A stretch of DNA of 64,000 nt. Origin: Deferrisoma camini S3R1. GTDB taxonomy: Bacteria > Desulfobacterota > Deferrisomatia > Deferrisomatales > Deferrisomataceae. Location of the stretch: assembly GCF_000526155.1 (NCBI RefSeq), contig NZ_JAFN01000001.1:4012001-4076000 (forward strand), read 5' to 3'. The translations under genes and the position numbers were made by a program. The notes under the pieces were generated by a model, which saw only the letters and a list, made by a program, of their open reading frames with translations, was not told the origin of the DNA and did not search any database. Positions 43,033 through 51,670 of the stretch are shown here, in pieces; the stretch's first letter is position 1, and each line of letters opens with the position of its first letter.

Positions 43033-44123
43033 AGGATCTCCTGTCCCGGCCCGCCCTCGGTGCGGGGTCGCGGGTCCTGCTCGCGCCGTTGGCCGCGGCG
43101 GGATGGGGCTACGCCCAGATCCAGGCGGCCCGGCGCTGGGCCTACCGCCGGGGGGTGCTGCGGTCCGAGGACCCGGGAGTGCCCGTGATCTCGGTGGGCA
43201 ACGTGGCCGTGGGCGGCACGGGCAAGACCCCCTGCGTGGAGCGGATCTGCCGGCTCCTGTTGGCCCGGGGGGTGCGGCCGGCGGTGCTGAGCCGGGGGTA
43301 CGGCGGCCGGGCCGAGGGGCCGGTCACGGTGGTCTCGGACGGCCGGGGCGAGGTGGCCGACTGGCGGCAGGCCGGGGACGAGCCCGTGCTCCTGGCGAGG
43401 CGGCTGCCCGAGGTGGCCGTGGTGGTGGGGCCCGACCGGAGGCGCACGGCCCGGGTGGCGGTGGAGTTGGGGGCCCAGGCCCTGGTGCTGGACGACGGAT
43501 TCCAGCACCTGCGGCTCCGCCGGCACCTGGACGTGGTCACGGTGGACGTGCAGAACCCCTTCGGCAACGGGTGGTGCCTGCCCCGGGGGCTGCTGCGGGA
43601 GTCCCCCCGGGCCCTGGCCGACGCGGACCTGGTGCTGCTGACCCGCACCCGGGGGGTGCCGGCCGGCCGGATCGAGCGAACCCGGGAGCTGGTGGGCCGG
43701 TACGCGCCCGAGGCCCCGATCCTGACCACCTCCCACGATCCAGCCGGCTGGACCGACCTGGCCGGCGGCGGGTCCCTGGCGCTGGAGGCCCTGCGGGGCC
43801 GGAAGATCCTGGCCTTTGCCGGCATCGGAGACCCGGCGGCGTTCTTCCGCGACCTGGACGCCCTGGGGCTGCGGGTGGTGGAGGCGGTCCCGTTCCCGGA
43901 TCACCACCCCTACTCCGATGAGGACCGGGAGCAGCTCGCCCGCTGGGCCCGCCTGGTCAACGCCGAGGCCCTGGTGACCACCGAGAAGGACGCGGTCCGG
44001 CTCGCCGGACCCGTTCCGGCCGGGGCCCCCACCTACGCCCTGGCCATCCGGCTCCGGGTGGACGACGAGGCCGTGCTGGAGACGGCCCTGGACCGCGCCA
44101 TGAAGGCGGCCGGGAAGGGGTGA
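43011..44123 (+). CDS. lpxK: Tetraacyldisaccharide 4'-kinase
   Basis: Phosphorylates the 4' position of the lipid A disaccharide. The protein is 370 aa with an N-terminal membrane helix region, P-loop SVGNVAVGGTGKTPCV, SRGYGGRAEGP, the substrate motif LVLDDGFQHLRLRR, FADHHPYS-type motif (here FPDHHPYSDEDREQL) and TTEKDAVRL. ATG 43011 lies within the end of waaA. It closes the lipid A operon; 91 bp to the next gene. Confidence 0.95.
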   Translation: MSLYFWVKDLLSRPALGAGSRVLLAPLAAAGWGYAQIQAARRWAYRRGVLRSEDPGVPVISVGNVAVGGTGKTPCVERICRLLLARGVRPAVLSRGYGGRAEGPVTVVSDGRGEVADWRQAGDEPVLLARRLPEVAVVVGPDRRRTARVAVELGAQALVLDDGFQHLRLRRHLDVVTVDVQNPFGNGWCLPRGLLRESPRALADADLVLLTRTRGVPAGRIERTRELVGRYAPEAPILTTSHDPAGWTDLAGGGSLALEALRGRKILAFAGIGDPAAFFRDLDALGLRVVEAVPFPDHHPYSDEDREQLARWARLVNAEALVTTEKDAVRLAGPVPAGAPTYALAIRLRVDDEAVLETALDRAMKAAGKG

Positions 44124-44214
44124 GGCCGGCCGACGGGCTCGGGCTTGCGGCCCGGCCGGGCCCGCGGCATCATGGGCCGGCGGTTCCCACTGTTTTGCCG
44201 AAAGGAGGAAGGGC

Positions 44215-44664
44215 ATGCCGTCTCGACTCGAACTGCCCGAACCGGTGCTCGAAGCGATCGCTGCGGAGGACCTGGAGGGCTTGCGCACGGCCCTGGAAGG
44301 ATCGCCCCTGGCCGGGGAGCTGGGCATCGCCTACGAGGCCCTGGAGCCGGGCCGGGCCCGGGCGCGGTTGCCGGCCGGCGAGCTCCTGCCCAACTTCCTC
44401 GGGTTCGTGCACACGGGCGCGCTGTTCGCCCTGGCCGAGCAGGTGATGGCCGCGGCCGCCAACACCCTGGGGTTCGTGGGCCTGCCCCTGAACTGTGAGG
44501 TCCACTTCGTGAAGGGCGCGGATCCCTCCGAGGACACGGTGGCCTCGGCCCACGTGGTGGACACCCAGGGCCGGATCGCCCGGATCGTGGTGGAGGTGAC
44601 CCAGGGGAACGACGACGTCCTGCGGGTCACCGAGATGGTGTTCCTGCGGTCGCCCCACCCGTGA
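44215..44664 (+). CDS. PaaI/YiiD-type hotdog thioesterase
   Basis: Protein of 149 aa with a hotdog-fold pattern: ALEPGRARARLPAGELLPNFLGFVHTGALFALAEQVMAAA and CEVHFVKGADPSEDTVASAHV. Probably hydrolyses an acyl-CoA or acyl-ACP, substrate unknown. AAAGGAGGAAG precedes ATG 44215. Its stop overlaps the start of the M20 peptidase-like gene, so the pair is co-translated. Confidence 0.82.
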   Translation: MPSRLELPEPVLEAIAAEDLEGLRTALEGSPLAGELGIAYEALEPGRARARLPAGELLPNFLGFVHTGALFALAEQVMAAAANTLGFVGLPLNCEVHFVKGADPSEDTVASAHVVDTQGRIARIVVEVTQGNDDVLRVTEMVFLRSPHP

Positions 44665-45848
44665 GCCCTCAGACCGTGAATCTGGCCGGCCCGGCCGGCG
44701 AGGCGGCCCGGGCCCGGGCCGAGCTGGTGGTGGCGTTGCGGCGGGCCCTGCACCGGATCCCGGAGCCCGGGTTCCAGGAGGAGAAGACCACCGCCCTCGT
44801 GGAGGCGTTCCTGCGGGAGCGGGAGGTTGGGTTCGAGCGGTTCGCCGGCGGCACGGGGGGGGCGGCTGTGTTCGGCCCGGACGGGCCGGCGGTGATGCTG
44901 CGGGCCGACCTGGACGGCCTGCCGGTGACCGAGGCCACGGGGCTCGCGTTCGCGTCGGAGCACCCCGGCCGGATGCACGCCTGCGGCCACGACGCCCACG
45001 CGGCGATCCTGCTCGCCGTGGCCGACTGCCTGGCCGCCGGCGAGATCCGGCCGAAGGGGCGGGTGGTGCTGGTGTTCCAGCCGGCCGAGGAGGGAGGCGG
45101 CGGCGCCGATCGGCTCCTGGAGGAGGGGCTGCTGGACCGCTACCCGGTGGACGCGGCGGTGGCCCTGCACGTGTGGCCGGGGTTCCCGGTGGGGGCCGTG
45201 GGTGTGTCGCCGGGGCCGGTCATGGCCAGCATGGACCGGCTGCGGCTGGTGTTCGAGGGGCAGGGCGGCCACGGCGCCCTGCCCCACCTGTGCGTGGACC
45301 CGGTGGTGATGGCGGCCGAGGGGATCCTGGCGTTCCAGAGCCTGGTGAGCCGGGAGACCGATCCCATGGATCCGGCGGTGTTCACGGTGGGGGCCGTGCG
45401 AGGGGGCACCGCCGAGAACGTGATCCCCGACGAGGTGGAGCTCCTAGCCACCCTGCGGGCCTTCGACCCGGGCGTGCGCGACCATCTGCTCGAGGGGATC
45501 GAGCGGGTCGGCCGCGGGGTCGCCTCGGCCCACCGGGGCGGGTTCCGCATGGAGCGGGGCCAGGGCTACCCGGTGACCCGCAACGACCCCGAGGTGACCC
45601 GGCGGGTGGGCCGGGCCGCGGCCTCGGTGCTGGGCGAGGGTGCCGTGCGGCCGGCCCACCGGACCATGGGGGCCGAGGACATGGGGTTCATCCTGGACCG
45701 GGTGCCGGGCTGCTACCTCCAGCTGGGCGCGAGCGCCGACCCCACCCGGGCCGAGCCGCTGCACAGCCCCCGGTTCGACCTGGACGAGCGGTGCCTACCC
45801 GTGGGCGTGGCGGTGCTGCTGGCCGCGGCCCAGGAGCTGCTGGATTGA
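44661..45848 (+). CDS. M20 family amidohydrolase (IAA-amino acid hydrolase type)
   Basis: Metal-dependent hydrolase of 395 aa of the HipO/AmhX-like M20D group. ALHRIPEPGFQEEKT, LRADLDGLPVTE, MHACGHDAHAAILLAVA (metal-binding CGHD), VFQPAEEGGGGADRLLEEG, VALHVWP and TMGAEDMGFILDRVPG are all present in order. It removes acyl or acetyl groups from amino acids or related amides; exact substrate unknown. GTG 44661 overlaps the thioesterase stop. Confidence 0.92.
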   Translation: MSPQTVNLAGPAGEAARARAELVVALRRALHRIPEPGFQEEKTTALVEAFLREREVGFERFAGGTGGAAVFGPDGPAVMLRADLDGLPVTEATGLAFASEHPGRMHACGHDAHAAILLAVADCLAAGEIRPKGRVVLVFQPAEEGGGGADRLLEEGLLDRYPVDAAVALHVWPGFPVGAVGVSPGPVMASMDRLRLVFEGQGGHGALPHLCVDPVVMAAEGILAFQSLVSRETDPMDPAVFTVGAVRGGTAENVIPDEVELLATLRAFDPGVRDHLLEGIERVGRGVASAHRGGFRMERGQGYPVTRNDPEVTRRVGRAAASVLGEGAVRPAHRTMGAEDMGFILDRVPGCYLQLGASADPTRAEPLHSPRFDLDERCLPVGVAVLLAAAQELLD

Positions 45849-46272
45849 CTTCGGTCGTCGGTCACCGGCCTTCGGTCTCCTGGCCCCCTCAAACGGCACC
45901 CGCGGGGCCCGGCAAAGGGGGGGTAACTTTCGCTGGTCCGGGGCCGTTGCCGGCGGCGGGGCATGGGGCCTGCTTCCGGCCGCGCGCGAAGCCGGGCGTT
46001 AGGATTCGCCGCGCAGGCACAGGGCACCGGCGGTGGCTTCATGACCGTTCGGCGGGGCACGAACGAATCCACGGTACGAGCGTTGGAGGCGCTGCGCGGC
46101 GAGCATAGGGGCCGCGCGCGGCTCTCCAGCAGCCCCCATGCCCCCCGAGCTTTGGCGCGGTTCGAGAACCGCCCGGCCGCCTAGCTGCCTAGCTGCCTGG
46201 CGGGCCGAAGGCCCCAGACCGACGACCGTTGACCGTAGACCGACGACCGAAGTTACCGGGAAGGAGCTCTTC
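45849..46272. repeat. Palindromic element flanked by inverted and direct heptamer arrays
   Basis: This is the only place where a GACCGNN array appears reversed: TTCGGTC, GTCGGTC, ACCGGCC, TTCGGTC at 45850-45877 directly after the M20 stop codon. A full element follows (about 45905-46149; arms GGGGCATGGGGCCTGCTTCC and CAGCAGCCCCCATGCCCCCC), then GCCGCCTAGCTGCCTAGC, GGGCCGAAGGCCCC and a forward array GACCGAC, GACCGTT, GACCGTA, GACCGAC, GACCGAA (46216-46250). The two arrays therefore bracket the element in inverted orientation. Confidence 0.8.
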
Positions 46273-47304
46273 ATGGTCGATGTGGGCATCATCGGTGCGA
46301 GCGGGTACACCGGGGCGGAGCTGATCCGGCTGCTGTGCCGGCACCCCCAGGTGCGGATCACCGCGATCACCTCGCGCAGGTACGCGGGGCAGCCCCTGGG
46401 CGCGTGCTTCCCCAGCCTGGGGCACCTGGACCTGGCCTTCGTCTCCCACGAGGACCCGGGGGTGTTTGACCGGGCCGAGGTGTTCTTCACGGCCCTTCCC
46501 CACAAGGCCAGCATGCCGGTGGTGGCGGCCGCCCTCGGAGCGGGGCGCAAGGTGATCGACCTCTCGGCCGACTTCCGGTTCGCCGATCCCACCCTGTACG
46601 AGGCGCACTACGGGCCCCACGCCTGCCCGGAGCTCCTGGCCGAGGCCGTGTACGGGCTGACCGAGGTCCACGGCGCGGCCGTGGAGCGGACCCGGCTGGT
46701 GGGCAACCCGGGGTGCTACCCCACCAGCATCCTGCTGCCCCTGGTTCCGCTGCTGCTGGAGCGGGTGATCCGGCCGGAGGGGATCGTGGCCGACTCCAAG
46801 TCCGGGGTGAGCGGGGCCGGCCGGGAGCCGAGCCAGGCCACGCTGTACTGCGAGGTGAACGAGGGGTTCAAGGCCTACAAGGTGGCCTCGCACCGCCACG
46901 AGCCCGAGATCCGAAAGGAGCTGGAGCTGGCCGCGGGGTGCGAGGTGCCGGTGGTGTTCACCCCCCACCTGGTGCCCATGGCCCGGGGCATCCTGTCCAC
47001 CGTGTACGCCCTGCCGGCCGACGGCGCCGACGCGGCCCGGGTGCGGGAGGTGTGGCGGGAGTTCTACCGGGAGGCCCCGTTCGTCCGGGTGCTGGACGAA
47101 GGACGGTGGCCCAGCACGGCCGACGTGCGGGGCACGAACGCCTGCGCCATGGCCGTGGCCGACCACGGCGCGGGCCGGCTGGTGATCGTGAGCGTGATCG
47201 ACAACCTGGTGAAAGGGGCGAGCGGCCAGGCGGTGCAGAACCTCAACCGCATGATGGGTTGGGACGAGACCCTGGGCCTGCCCCAGGAGGCCCTGTACCC
47301 CTAG
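46273..47304 (+). CDS. argC: N-acetyl-gamma-glutamyl-phosphate reductase
   Basis: NADPH-dependent third step of arginine synthesis. The protein is 343 aa with the nucleotide-binding start VDVGIIGASGYTGAELIRLL, catalytic cysteine in LVGNPGCYPTSILLPL, SKSGVSGAGREPSQATLYCEV, SHRHEPEI and FTPHLVPMARGILSTVY. ATG 46273 has AAGGAG upstream; the longer frame to 46138 runs through repeat sequence. Its TAG stop overlaps the TA that flanks the next mobile element. Confidence 0.95.
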   Translation: MVDVGIIGASGYTGAELIRLLCRHPQVRITAITSRRYAGQPLGACFPSLGHLDLAFVSHEDPGVFDRAEVFFTALPHKASMPVVAAALGAGRKVIDLSADFRFADPTLYEAHYGPHACPELLAEAVYGLTEVHGAAVERTRLVGNPGCYPTSILLPLVPLLLERVIRPEGIVADSKSGVSGAGREPSQATLYCEVNEGFKAYKVASHRHEPEIRKELELAAGCEVPVVFTPHLVPMARGILSTVYALPADGADAARVREVWREFYREAPFVRVLDEGRWPSTADVRGTNACAMAVADHGAGRLVIVSVIDNLVKGASGQAVQNLNRMMGWDETLGLPQEALYP

Positions 47305-47657
47305 GAATCCAATGTCGAAATAGGCGCACTTCTTCAGCGGGGAGAGGCAAGGGGCCTGGTTCCGGCCGTGCGTGAGTGCAGCATCCGACTCATACGGAGT
47401 GGCGTTCTAACCGAGATCCCTCGGAGGGCGGGGCAAGGAACCTGCCTCCGGCCGTGCGCGAAGCCGGGCATTAAGATTCGCCGCGCAGGCACGGGACAGG
47501 GGAGTTGGTTTCATTCCAACTCCGGCGAATGCGAGCCATTTCATGGCTCGGACGCCGGAGGCGCTGCGCGGCGAGCTAAGGGGCCGCGCCCGGCTCTCCG
47601 GCAGGCCCCTTGCCCCTCCGAGAAGGGGGCGATAGCGCCTGTTTATCCGCCGGTGAA
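47304..47657. mobile_element. MITE-like composite element with IS630-type ends
   Basis: A 354-bp element flanked by TA on both sides (47302-47303, part of the argC stop codon, and 47658-47659). The left end (GGAATCCAATGTCGAAATAG...) matches the IS630 terminal repeat best in its inner half (AAATAGGCGC); the right end on the complement is TTCACCGGCGGATAAACAGG.... The interior contains a GGGGCAAGGGGCC-type palindrome (arms about 47345 and 47600-47617) plus the shared core ATTCGCCGCGCAGGCACGGG / CTGCGCGGCGAGCTAAGG. Confidence 0.7.
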
Positions 47658-47676
47658 TAGGAGGATGCGCCGGACC

Positions 47677-48108
47677 TCAGTCGCTGCTGAGCAGCCGGAT
47701 CTCGGCCAGCCCCCGGGCCTCCACCCGGTAGTTACCGTACTCGGTGACGCCGGTGAACAGCAGGGTGCGGGCCAGCCGGCCCTCCAGGGCCTTGGCAGCG
47801 CCCTCCACCTCCACGCGGGCGGCCAGGCGCGAGCCGCTCTCTTCGCCCAGGGTGACCCGTTTGACCTTGGCGAACGGAACCATCAGGGTGCCCTCGCCCC
47901 GCTCCAGGGGGAGGAAGGTGCGGCCGTTGCAGGCCAGCAGCTCCACCCGCGTCACCACGCCCTGGCGGTCCACCAGTTCCGCCCGGTAGTTCTCCTTGGG
48001 CCGGGGAATGGTGTCGGAGACCGGGCCGGACCCGCCTCCGCCCATGGCGGTGAGCAGAAGGAAGACGGCAGCGGACGAAGCCACGAGAACGGAACGCCGA
48101 ACGGACAT
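47677..48108 (-). CDS. Hypothetical exported protein
   Basis: Protein of 143 aa with an N-terminal hydrophobic signal (RRSVLVASSAAVFLLLTAMGG) followed by a glycine/serine stretch and a beta-rich domain (RAELVDRQGVVTRVELLACNG, LMVPFAKVKRVTLGEESGSR, TEYGNYRVEARGLAEIRL). No lipobox cysteine is visible. The second half looks like a small structural-rule domain of unknown function. It is divergent from the DUF2007 gene; 83 bp lie between them. Confidence 0.65.
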   Translation of the reverse strand: MSVRRSVLVASSAAVFLLLTAMGGGGSGPVSDTIPRPKENYRAELVDRQGVVTRVELLACNGRTFLPLERGEGTLMVPFAKVKRVTLGEESGSRLAARVEVEGAAKALEGRLARTLLFTGVTEYGNYRVEARGLAEIRLLSSD

Positions 48109-48191
48109 GGGTGCTCTCCCTGGGATCTCTGTGGGTACGGTCCCCGAACCGGCGCGCCCTTCCTAACACAGGCTCGGAGGGACCTCAAGCC

Positions 48192-48464
48192 GTGAGCGCA
48201 ACCGATTGGGCCGAAGTGTACGTCGCCTTGGATGCGGTGGAGGTGGCCGCGGTCACAGGGGTGCTGGCCTCGGCCGGCGTCGAGACCCGGGTCCGGGACA
48301 TGACCGTCACCCCGTACCCGGTGTCCATCGGGCCCCTGGGTGAGAAGCGGATCGACGTGCCCGCCGAGCAGGCGGCCGAGGCCAGGCGGCTCCTTCGCCA
48401 GGCGGCCGACGACGGGTATCTGCGGGCCGGCGCGCTGGTCATGGGGGAGGAGGAGCCGGAGTGA
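48192..48464 (+). CDS. DUF2007-type small protein
   Basis: Protein of 90 aa resembling the putative signal-transducing DUF2007 fold: WAEVYVALDAVEVAAVTGVLASAGVETRVRD, then IDVPAEQAAEARRLLRQA. Cytoplasmic, function unknown. GTG 48192 is preferred to the TTG at 48111, which would start inside the divergent gene's leader. Its stop overlaps the recC GTG, so it may be translationally coupled to recC. Confidence 0.75.
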   Translation: MSATDWAEVYVALDAVEVAAVTGVLASAGVETRVRDMTVTPYPVSIGPLGEKRIDVPAEQAAEARRLLRQAADDGYLRAGALVMGEEEPE

Positions 48465-51400
48465 GCCCGGGGCTGCGGGTGGTGCGCTCCAACCGCATGG
48501 AGCGGCTCGTGGATGCCCTGGCCGAGGCGGTGGCCGAGCCCCTGCCGGACCCGCTGGCCCCCGAGGTGGTGGTGGTCCAGAACCGGGGCATGGCCCGGTG
48601 GCTGTCCCAACGGCTGGCCGCCCGGTTCGGGGTGTGGATGAACGCCCGGTTCCCGTTCCCTGCGGCAGCGGTGGCCGAGTGGTTCGACGCCGTGCTGGGA
48701 ACGTCCGATCCGGTGCGGCCCTGGGAGCCGGACGTGTTGGTGTGGCGGATCCTGGACGTCCTGCCCGGGCTTCTGGAGCGCCCCGGGTTCGATGGGGTGC
48801 GGCGGTTTCTCGAGGCCGACGATCGGCCCGCCCGGCGCTACCGGTTCGCGAGCCGGATCGCGGACCTGTTCGACCGGTACACCGTGTACCGGCCGGACTG
48901 GGTCCTGGCGTGGGAGGCCGGGGGGAGCGGGCCCTCGGGGCTCGAGTGGCAGGCCGAGCTGTGGCGGGCCGTGGCCGAGCGGATCGGGGGAGACCACCGG
49001 GCCCGGAGGTGCGTCCGGTTCCTGGATGCCCTCTCCTCCGGCCGCGTCGAAGGGCTTCCCCACCGGGTCCAGGTGTTCGGGCTCTCCGCGCTTCCGCCGT
49101 TCCACCTCGATGTGCTCTCGGCCCTGGCCCGGCAGGTTCCGGTCACGGTGTTCCTGCTGGATCCCTGTCGGGAGTGGTGGGCCGACGTGGTCTCCCCCGG
49201 GGAGGCGGCCCGGCGGGCCCGGGCCGCACCGGAGACCCGGGAGTACTATGCCGTGGGCAACCGGCTCCTGGCCTCGCTGGGCCGGTCGGGCCGGGAGTTC
49301 CTGAACCTCCTGTGGGAGCGGGAGCCCCACGAGGACGACCGGTTCGAGGCGCCCGACCCGACGACGGCGCTGGGCCGGATCCAGTGCGACCTGCTCGGCC
49401 TGGTCGACCGGGGCCCGGACGAGCGCCTGCCCTGGCCCGACGACGGCTCGATCCGGGTGGCCTCGTGCCACGGACCCTTGCGGGAGGCCGAGGCCCTGCG
49501 AGACCACCTCCTGGCCCTGTTCGAGCGCTGGCCGGACCTGACCCCCGAGGACGTGGTCGTGATGACCCCGGACCTCGACACCTACGGCCCGCTGATCTCG
49601 GCCGTGTTCCGGGGGGGCGAGGGGGAGCCGTCGATCCCGCACAGCCTGGCCGATCGGGCCGGGCCGGCCCAGGAGGGGGCGGCCGCCGGGTTCCTGCGGC
49701 TCCTCGAGGTGGCCCGGGGCCGACTCCGGGCGCCCGAGGTGCTCGATCTGCTGGAGTGGCCCGCCCTCCGCCGGCGGTTCGGGTGGGACGACCCGGCCGT
49801 GGAGCGGGTGCGGACCTGGGTGGCCGAGGCCGGTATCCGGTGGGGCCGCGATGCGGCCCACCGCCACGCCCTGGGGCTCGGGGCGTACGGCGAGCACTCC
49901 TGGCGGTTCGGCCTCGACCGCCTGCTTCTGGGTCGGGCGATGGCGCCGGGCGAGGCGCTGTGGCAGGGCGTCCACCCGTTCCCCGACGTGGAGGGGGGCG
50001 GCGACGCCGGGGCCCTGGAGGGTCTCGCACGGTTCGTGCGCGACCTGTTTCGGCTGGCCGAGGACCTGGCCCGGCCCCGCTCCCCCGCGGCATGGGGCGA
50101 GGACCTGTCGGGCTGGTTCGAGCGGTTCTTCCGGGTGGAGGGGGCCGAGGAACGGGAGGTGGGGGAGCTTCGCCGGGCCCTGGTCCGGCTCGGCGACGCG
50201 GGCGACGGGGCCGAGGTGGCGTTCGAGGCGGTGGCCGAGCACCTGGCCTCGACCGTGGGCCGCGTGCGGTTCGAGGGCGGGTTCCTCGCGGGCGGGGTCA
50301 CGGTGTGCGCCCTGCTTCCCATGCGCAGCGTGCCGTTCCGGGTCGTGTGCCTGGTGGGGCTCAACGACGGCTCCCTGCCCCGCACGGACCGGCCGAGCGG
50401 GTTCGACGGCATCGCCCGCCAGCCCCGCCGGGGCGACCGGTCGCTGCGGGACGAGGACCGGTACCTGTTCCTGGAGGCCCTCCTCTCCGCGCGGGACCAC
50501 CTGTACCTGAGCTACGTGGGCCAGAGCTCCCGGGACAACGCGGAGGTGCCGCCGTCGGTGCTGGTGAGCGAGCTCCTGGACGCCCTGGACCGGACCTTCG
50601 ACTCGGACCCGCCGCCGTCCGACCGGGTCCGGGTGCGCCACCGGCTCCACCCGTTCAGCCCGGCCTATTTCCGGGCCGGAGGGGAGCTCCAGAGCTACTC
50701 GGCGGCCGACGCCGCGACCGCCCGTCGTCTGGCGTCGTCCGAGGGCCGAGGGCCCCGGGGGCGGTGGGTCGTGCGGCCCCTGCCGGAGCCCCCAGACGAG
50801 CTTCGCACCCTGTCCCTGGACGACCTGGAGCGGTTCTTCCGCAACCCTTGCGCCTACTTCCTTCGGGTCCGGCTCGGGGTTCGGTTCGACGGCCCCGCGG
50901 CCGGGCCCGACGAGGCCGAGCCCCTCGAGCCCCAGGCGCTCTCCCGCTACGGGGTGGCGCAGGAGATCCTGGACCGCCTCTGCGGGGGGGAAGAGCCCGG
51001 CGACCTCCTGGCCCTGGCCCGGGCCCAGGGGAGGCTCCCGCCGGGCGCGGCCGGGCCCGTGGCGTTCCGGGACGCCGAGGCGCTGGCCCGCGGCGTGTGG
51101 GAGGCGGCGGGTCCCCGGGCCGCCGAGCCGCCGGTGCCGTTGGATCCCCGGCACGTGGACCTGGGCCCGTACCGCCTCCACCTGCGGCTCCCGGGGGTCC
51201 GGCCCGGCGGCCTGGTGCTCTTCCGGCCGGCCGCGCCCAAGGGCAAGGACCGGGTGAGGGCCTGGATCCGGCACCTGGCCTTGTGCGCACTGCGGCCACC
51301 CGGGGTCGAGTCCGTGACGGTGGTGGTGGGCCGCGGCGGCAAGGGCTGGACCTTCGGCCCCGTGGACCAGCCGGAGGCGCTCCTGATGGAGCTCCTGGAG

Positions 51401-51670
51401 CTCTACGGCCGGGGCCTGCGGGAGCCCCTGCCGTTCGCGCCCGAGACCTCCTGGGCCTATGCCCACGGCCGGTGGGGCGGGGGCCGAAGCCGGAAGCCCC
51501 CTCTGGACCGGGCCCGGGAGGCCTGGGCCGGCTCGGACTATGCGGCCGGGGAAGGGGAGGACCCCGCCCTGGCCCACTGCTTCGGCGAGGCCGGGCCGTT
51601 CGGCCCCGGGTTCGAGGAAACGGCCGAGGCGGTGTTCGGGCCGAGCTTCCGGTACGAGGGGGTCCCGTGA
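48461..51670 (+). CDS. recC: Exodeoxyribonuclease V gamma subunit RecC
   Basis: Chi-recognition subunit of the RecBCD helicase-nuclease, 1069 aa (E. coli 1122). N-terminal hallmarks: LRVVRSNRMERLVDALAEAV, EVVVVQNRGMARWLSQRLA, RYRFASRIADLFDRYTVYRPDWV. Further on: LSALPPFHLDVLSALA, IQCDLLG, VASCHGPLREAEALRDHLLALF, TVCALLPMRSVPFRVVCLVGLNDGSLPR. It has no active helicase motifs, as expected. GTG 48461; the end overlaps recB by four bases. Confidence 0.94.
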   Translation: MSPGLRVVRSNRMERLVDALAEAVAEPLPDPLAPEVVVVQNRGMARWLSQRLAARFGVWMNARFPFPAAAVAEWFDAVLGTSDPVRPWEPDVLVWRILDVLPGLLERPGFDGVRRFLEADDRPARRYRFASRIADLFDRYTVYRPDWVLAWEAGGSGPSGLEWQAELWRAVAERIGGDHRARRCVRFLDALSSGRVEGLPHRVQVFGLSALPPFHLDVLSALARQVPVTVFLLDPCREWWADVVSPGEAARRARAAPETREYYAVGNRLLASLGRSGREFLNLLWEREPHEDDRFEAPDPTTALGRIQCDLLGLVDRGPDERLPWPDDGSIRVASCHGPLREAEALRDHLLALFERWPDLTPEDVVVMTPDLDTYGPLISAVFRGGEGEPSIPHSLADRAGPAQEGAAAGFLRLLEVARGRLRAPEVLDLLEWPALRRRFGWDDPAVERVRTWVAEAGIRWGRDAAHRHALGLGAYGEHSWRFGLDRLLLGRAMAPGEALWQGVHPFPDVEGGGDAGALEGLARFVRDLFRLAEDLARPRSPAAWGEDLSGWFERFFRVEGAEEREVGELRRALVRLGDAGDGAEVAFEAVAEHLASTVGRVRFEGGFLAGGVTVCALLPMRSVPFRVVCLVGLNDGSLPRTDRPSGFDGIARQPRRGDRSLRDEDRYLFLEALLSARDHLYLSYVGQSSRDNAEVPPSVLVSELLDALDRTFDSDPPPSDRVRVRHRLHPFSPAYFRAGGELQSYSAADAATARRLASSEGRGPRGRWVVRPLPEPPDELRTLSLDDLERFFRNPCAYFLRVRLGVRFDGPAAGPDEAEPLEPQALSRYGVAQEILDRLCGGEEPGDLLALARAQGRLPPGAAGPVAFRDAEALARGVWEAAGPRAAEPPVPLDPRHVDLGPYRLHLRLPGVRPGGLVLFRPAAPKGKDRVRAWIRHLALCALRPPGVESVTVVVGRGGKGWTFGPVDQPEALLMELLELYGRGLREPLPFAPETSWAYAHGRWGGGRSRKPPLDRAREAWAGSDYAAGEGEDPALAHCFGEAGPFGPGFEETAEAVFGPSFRYEGVP

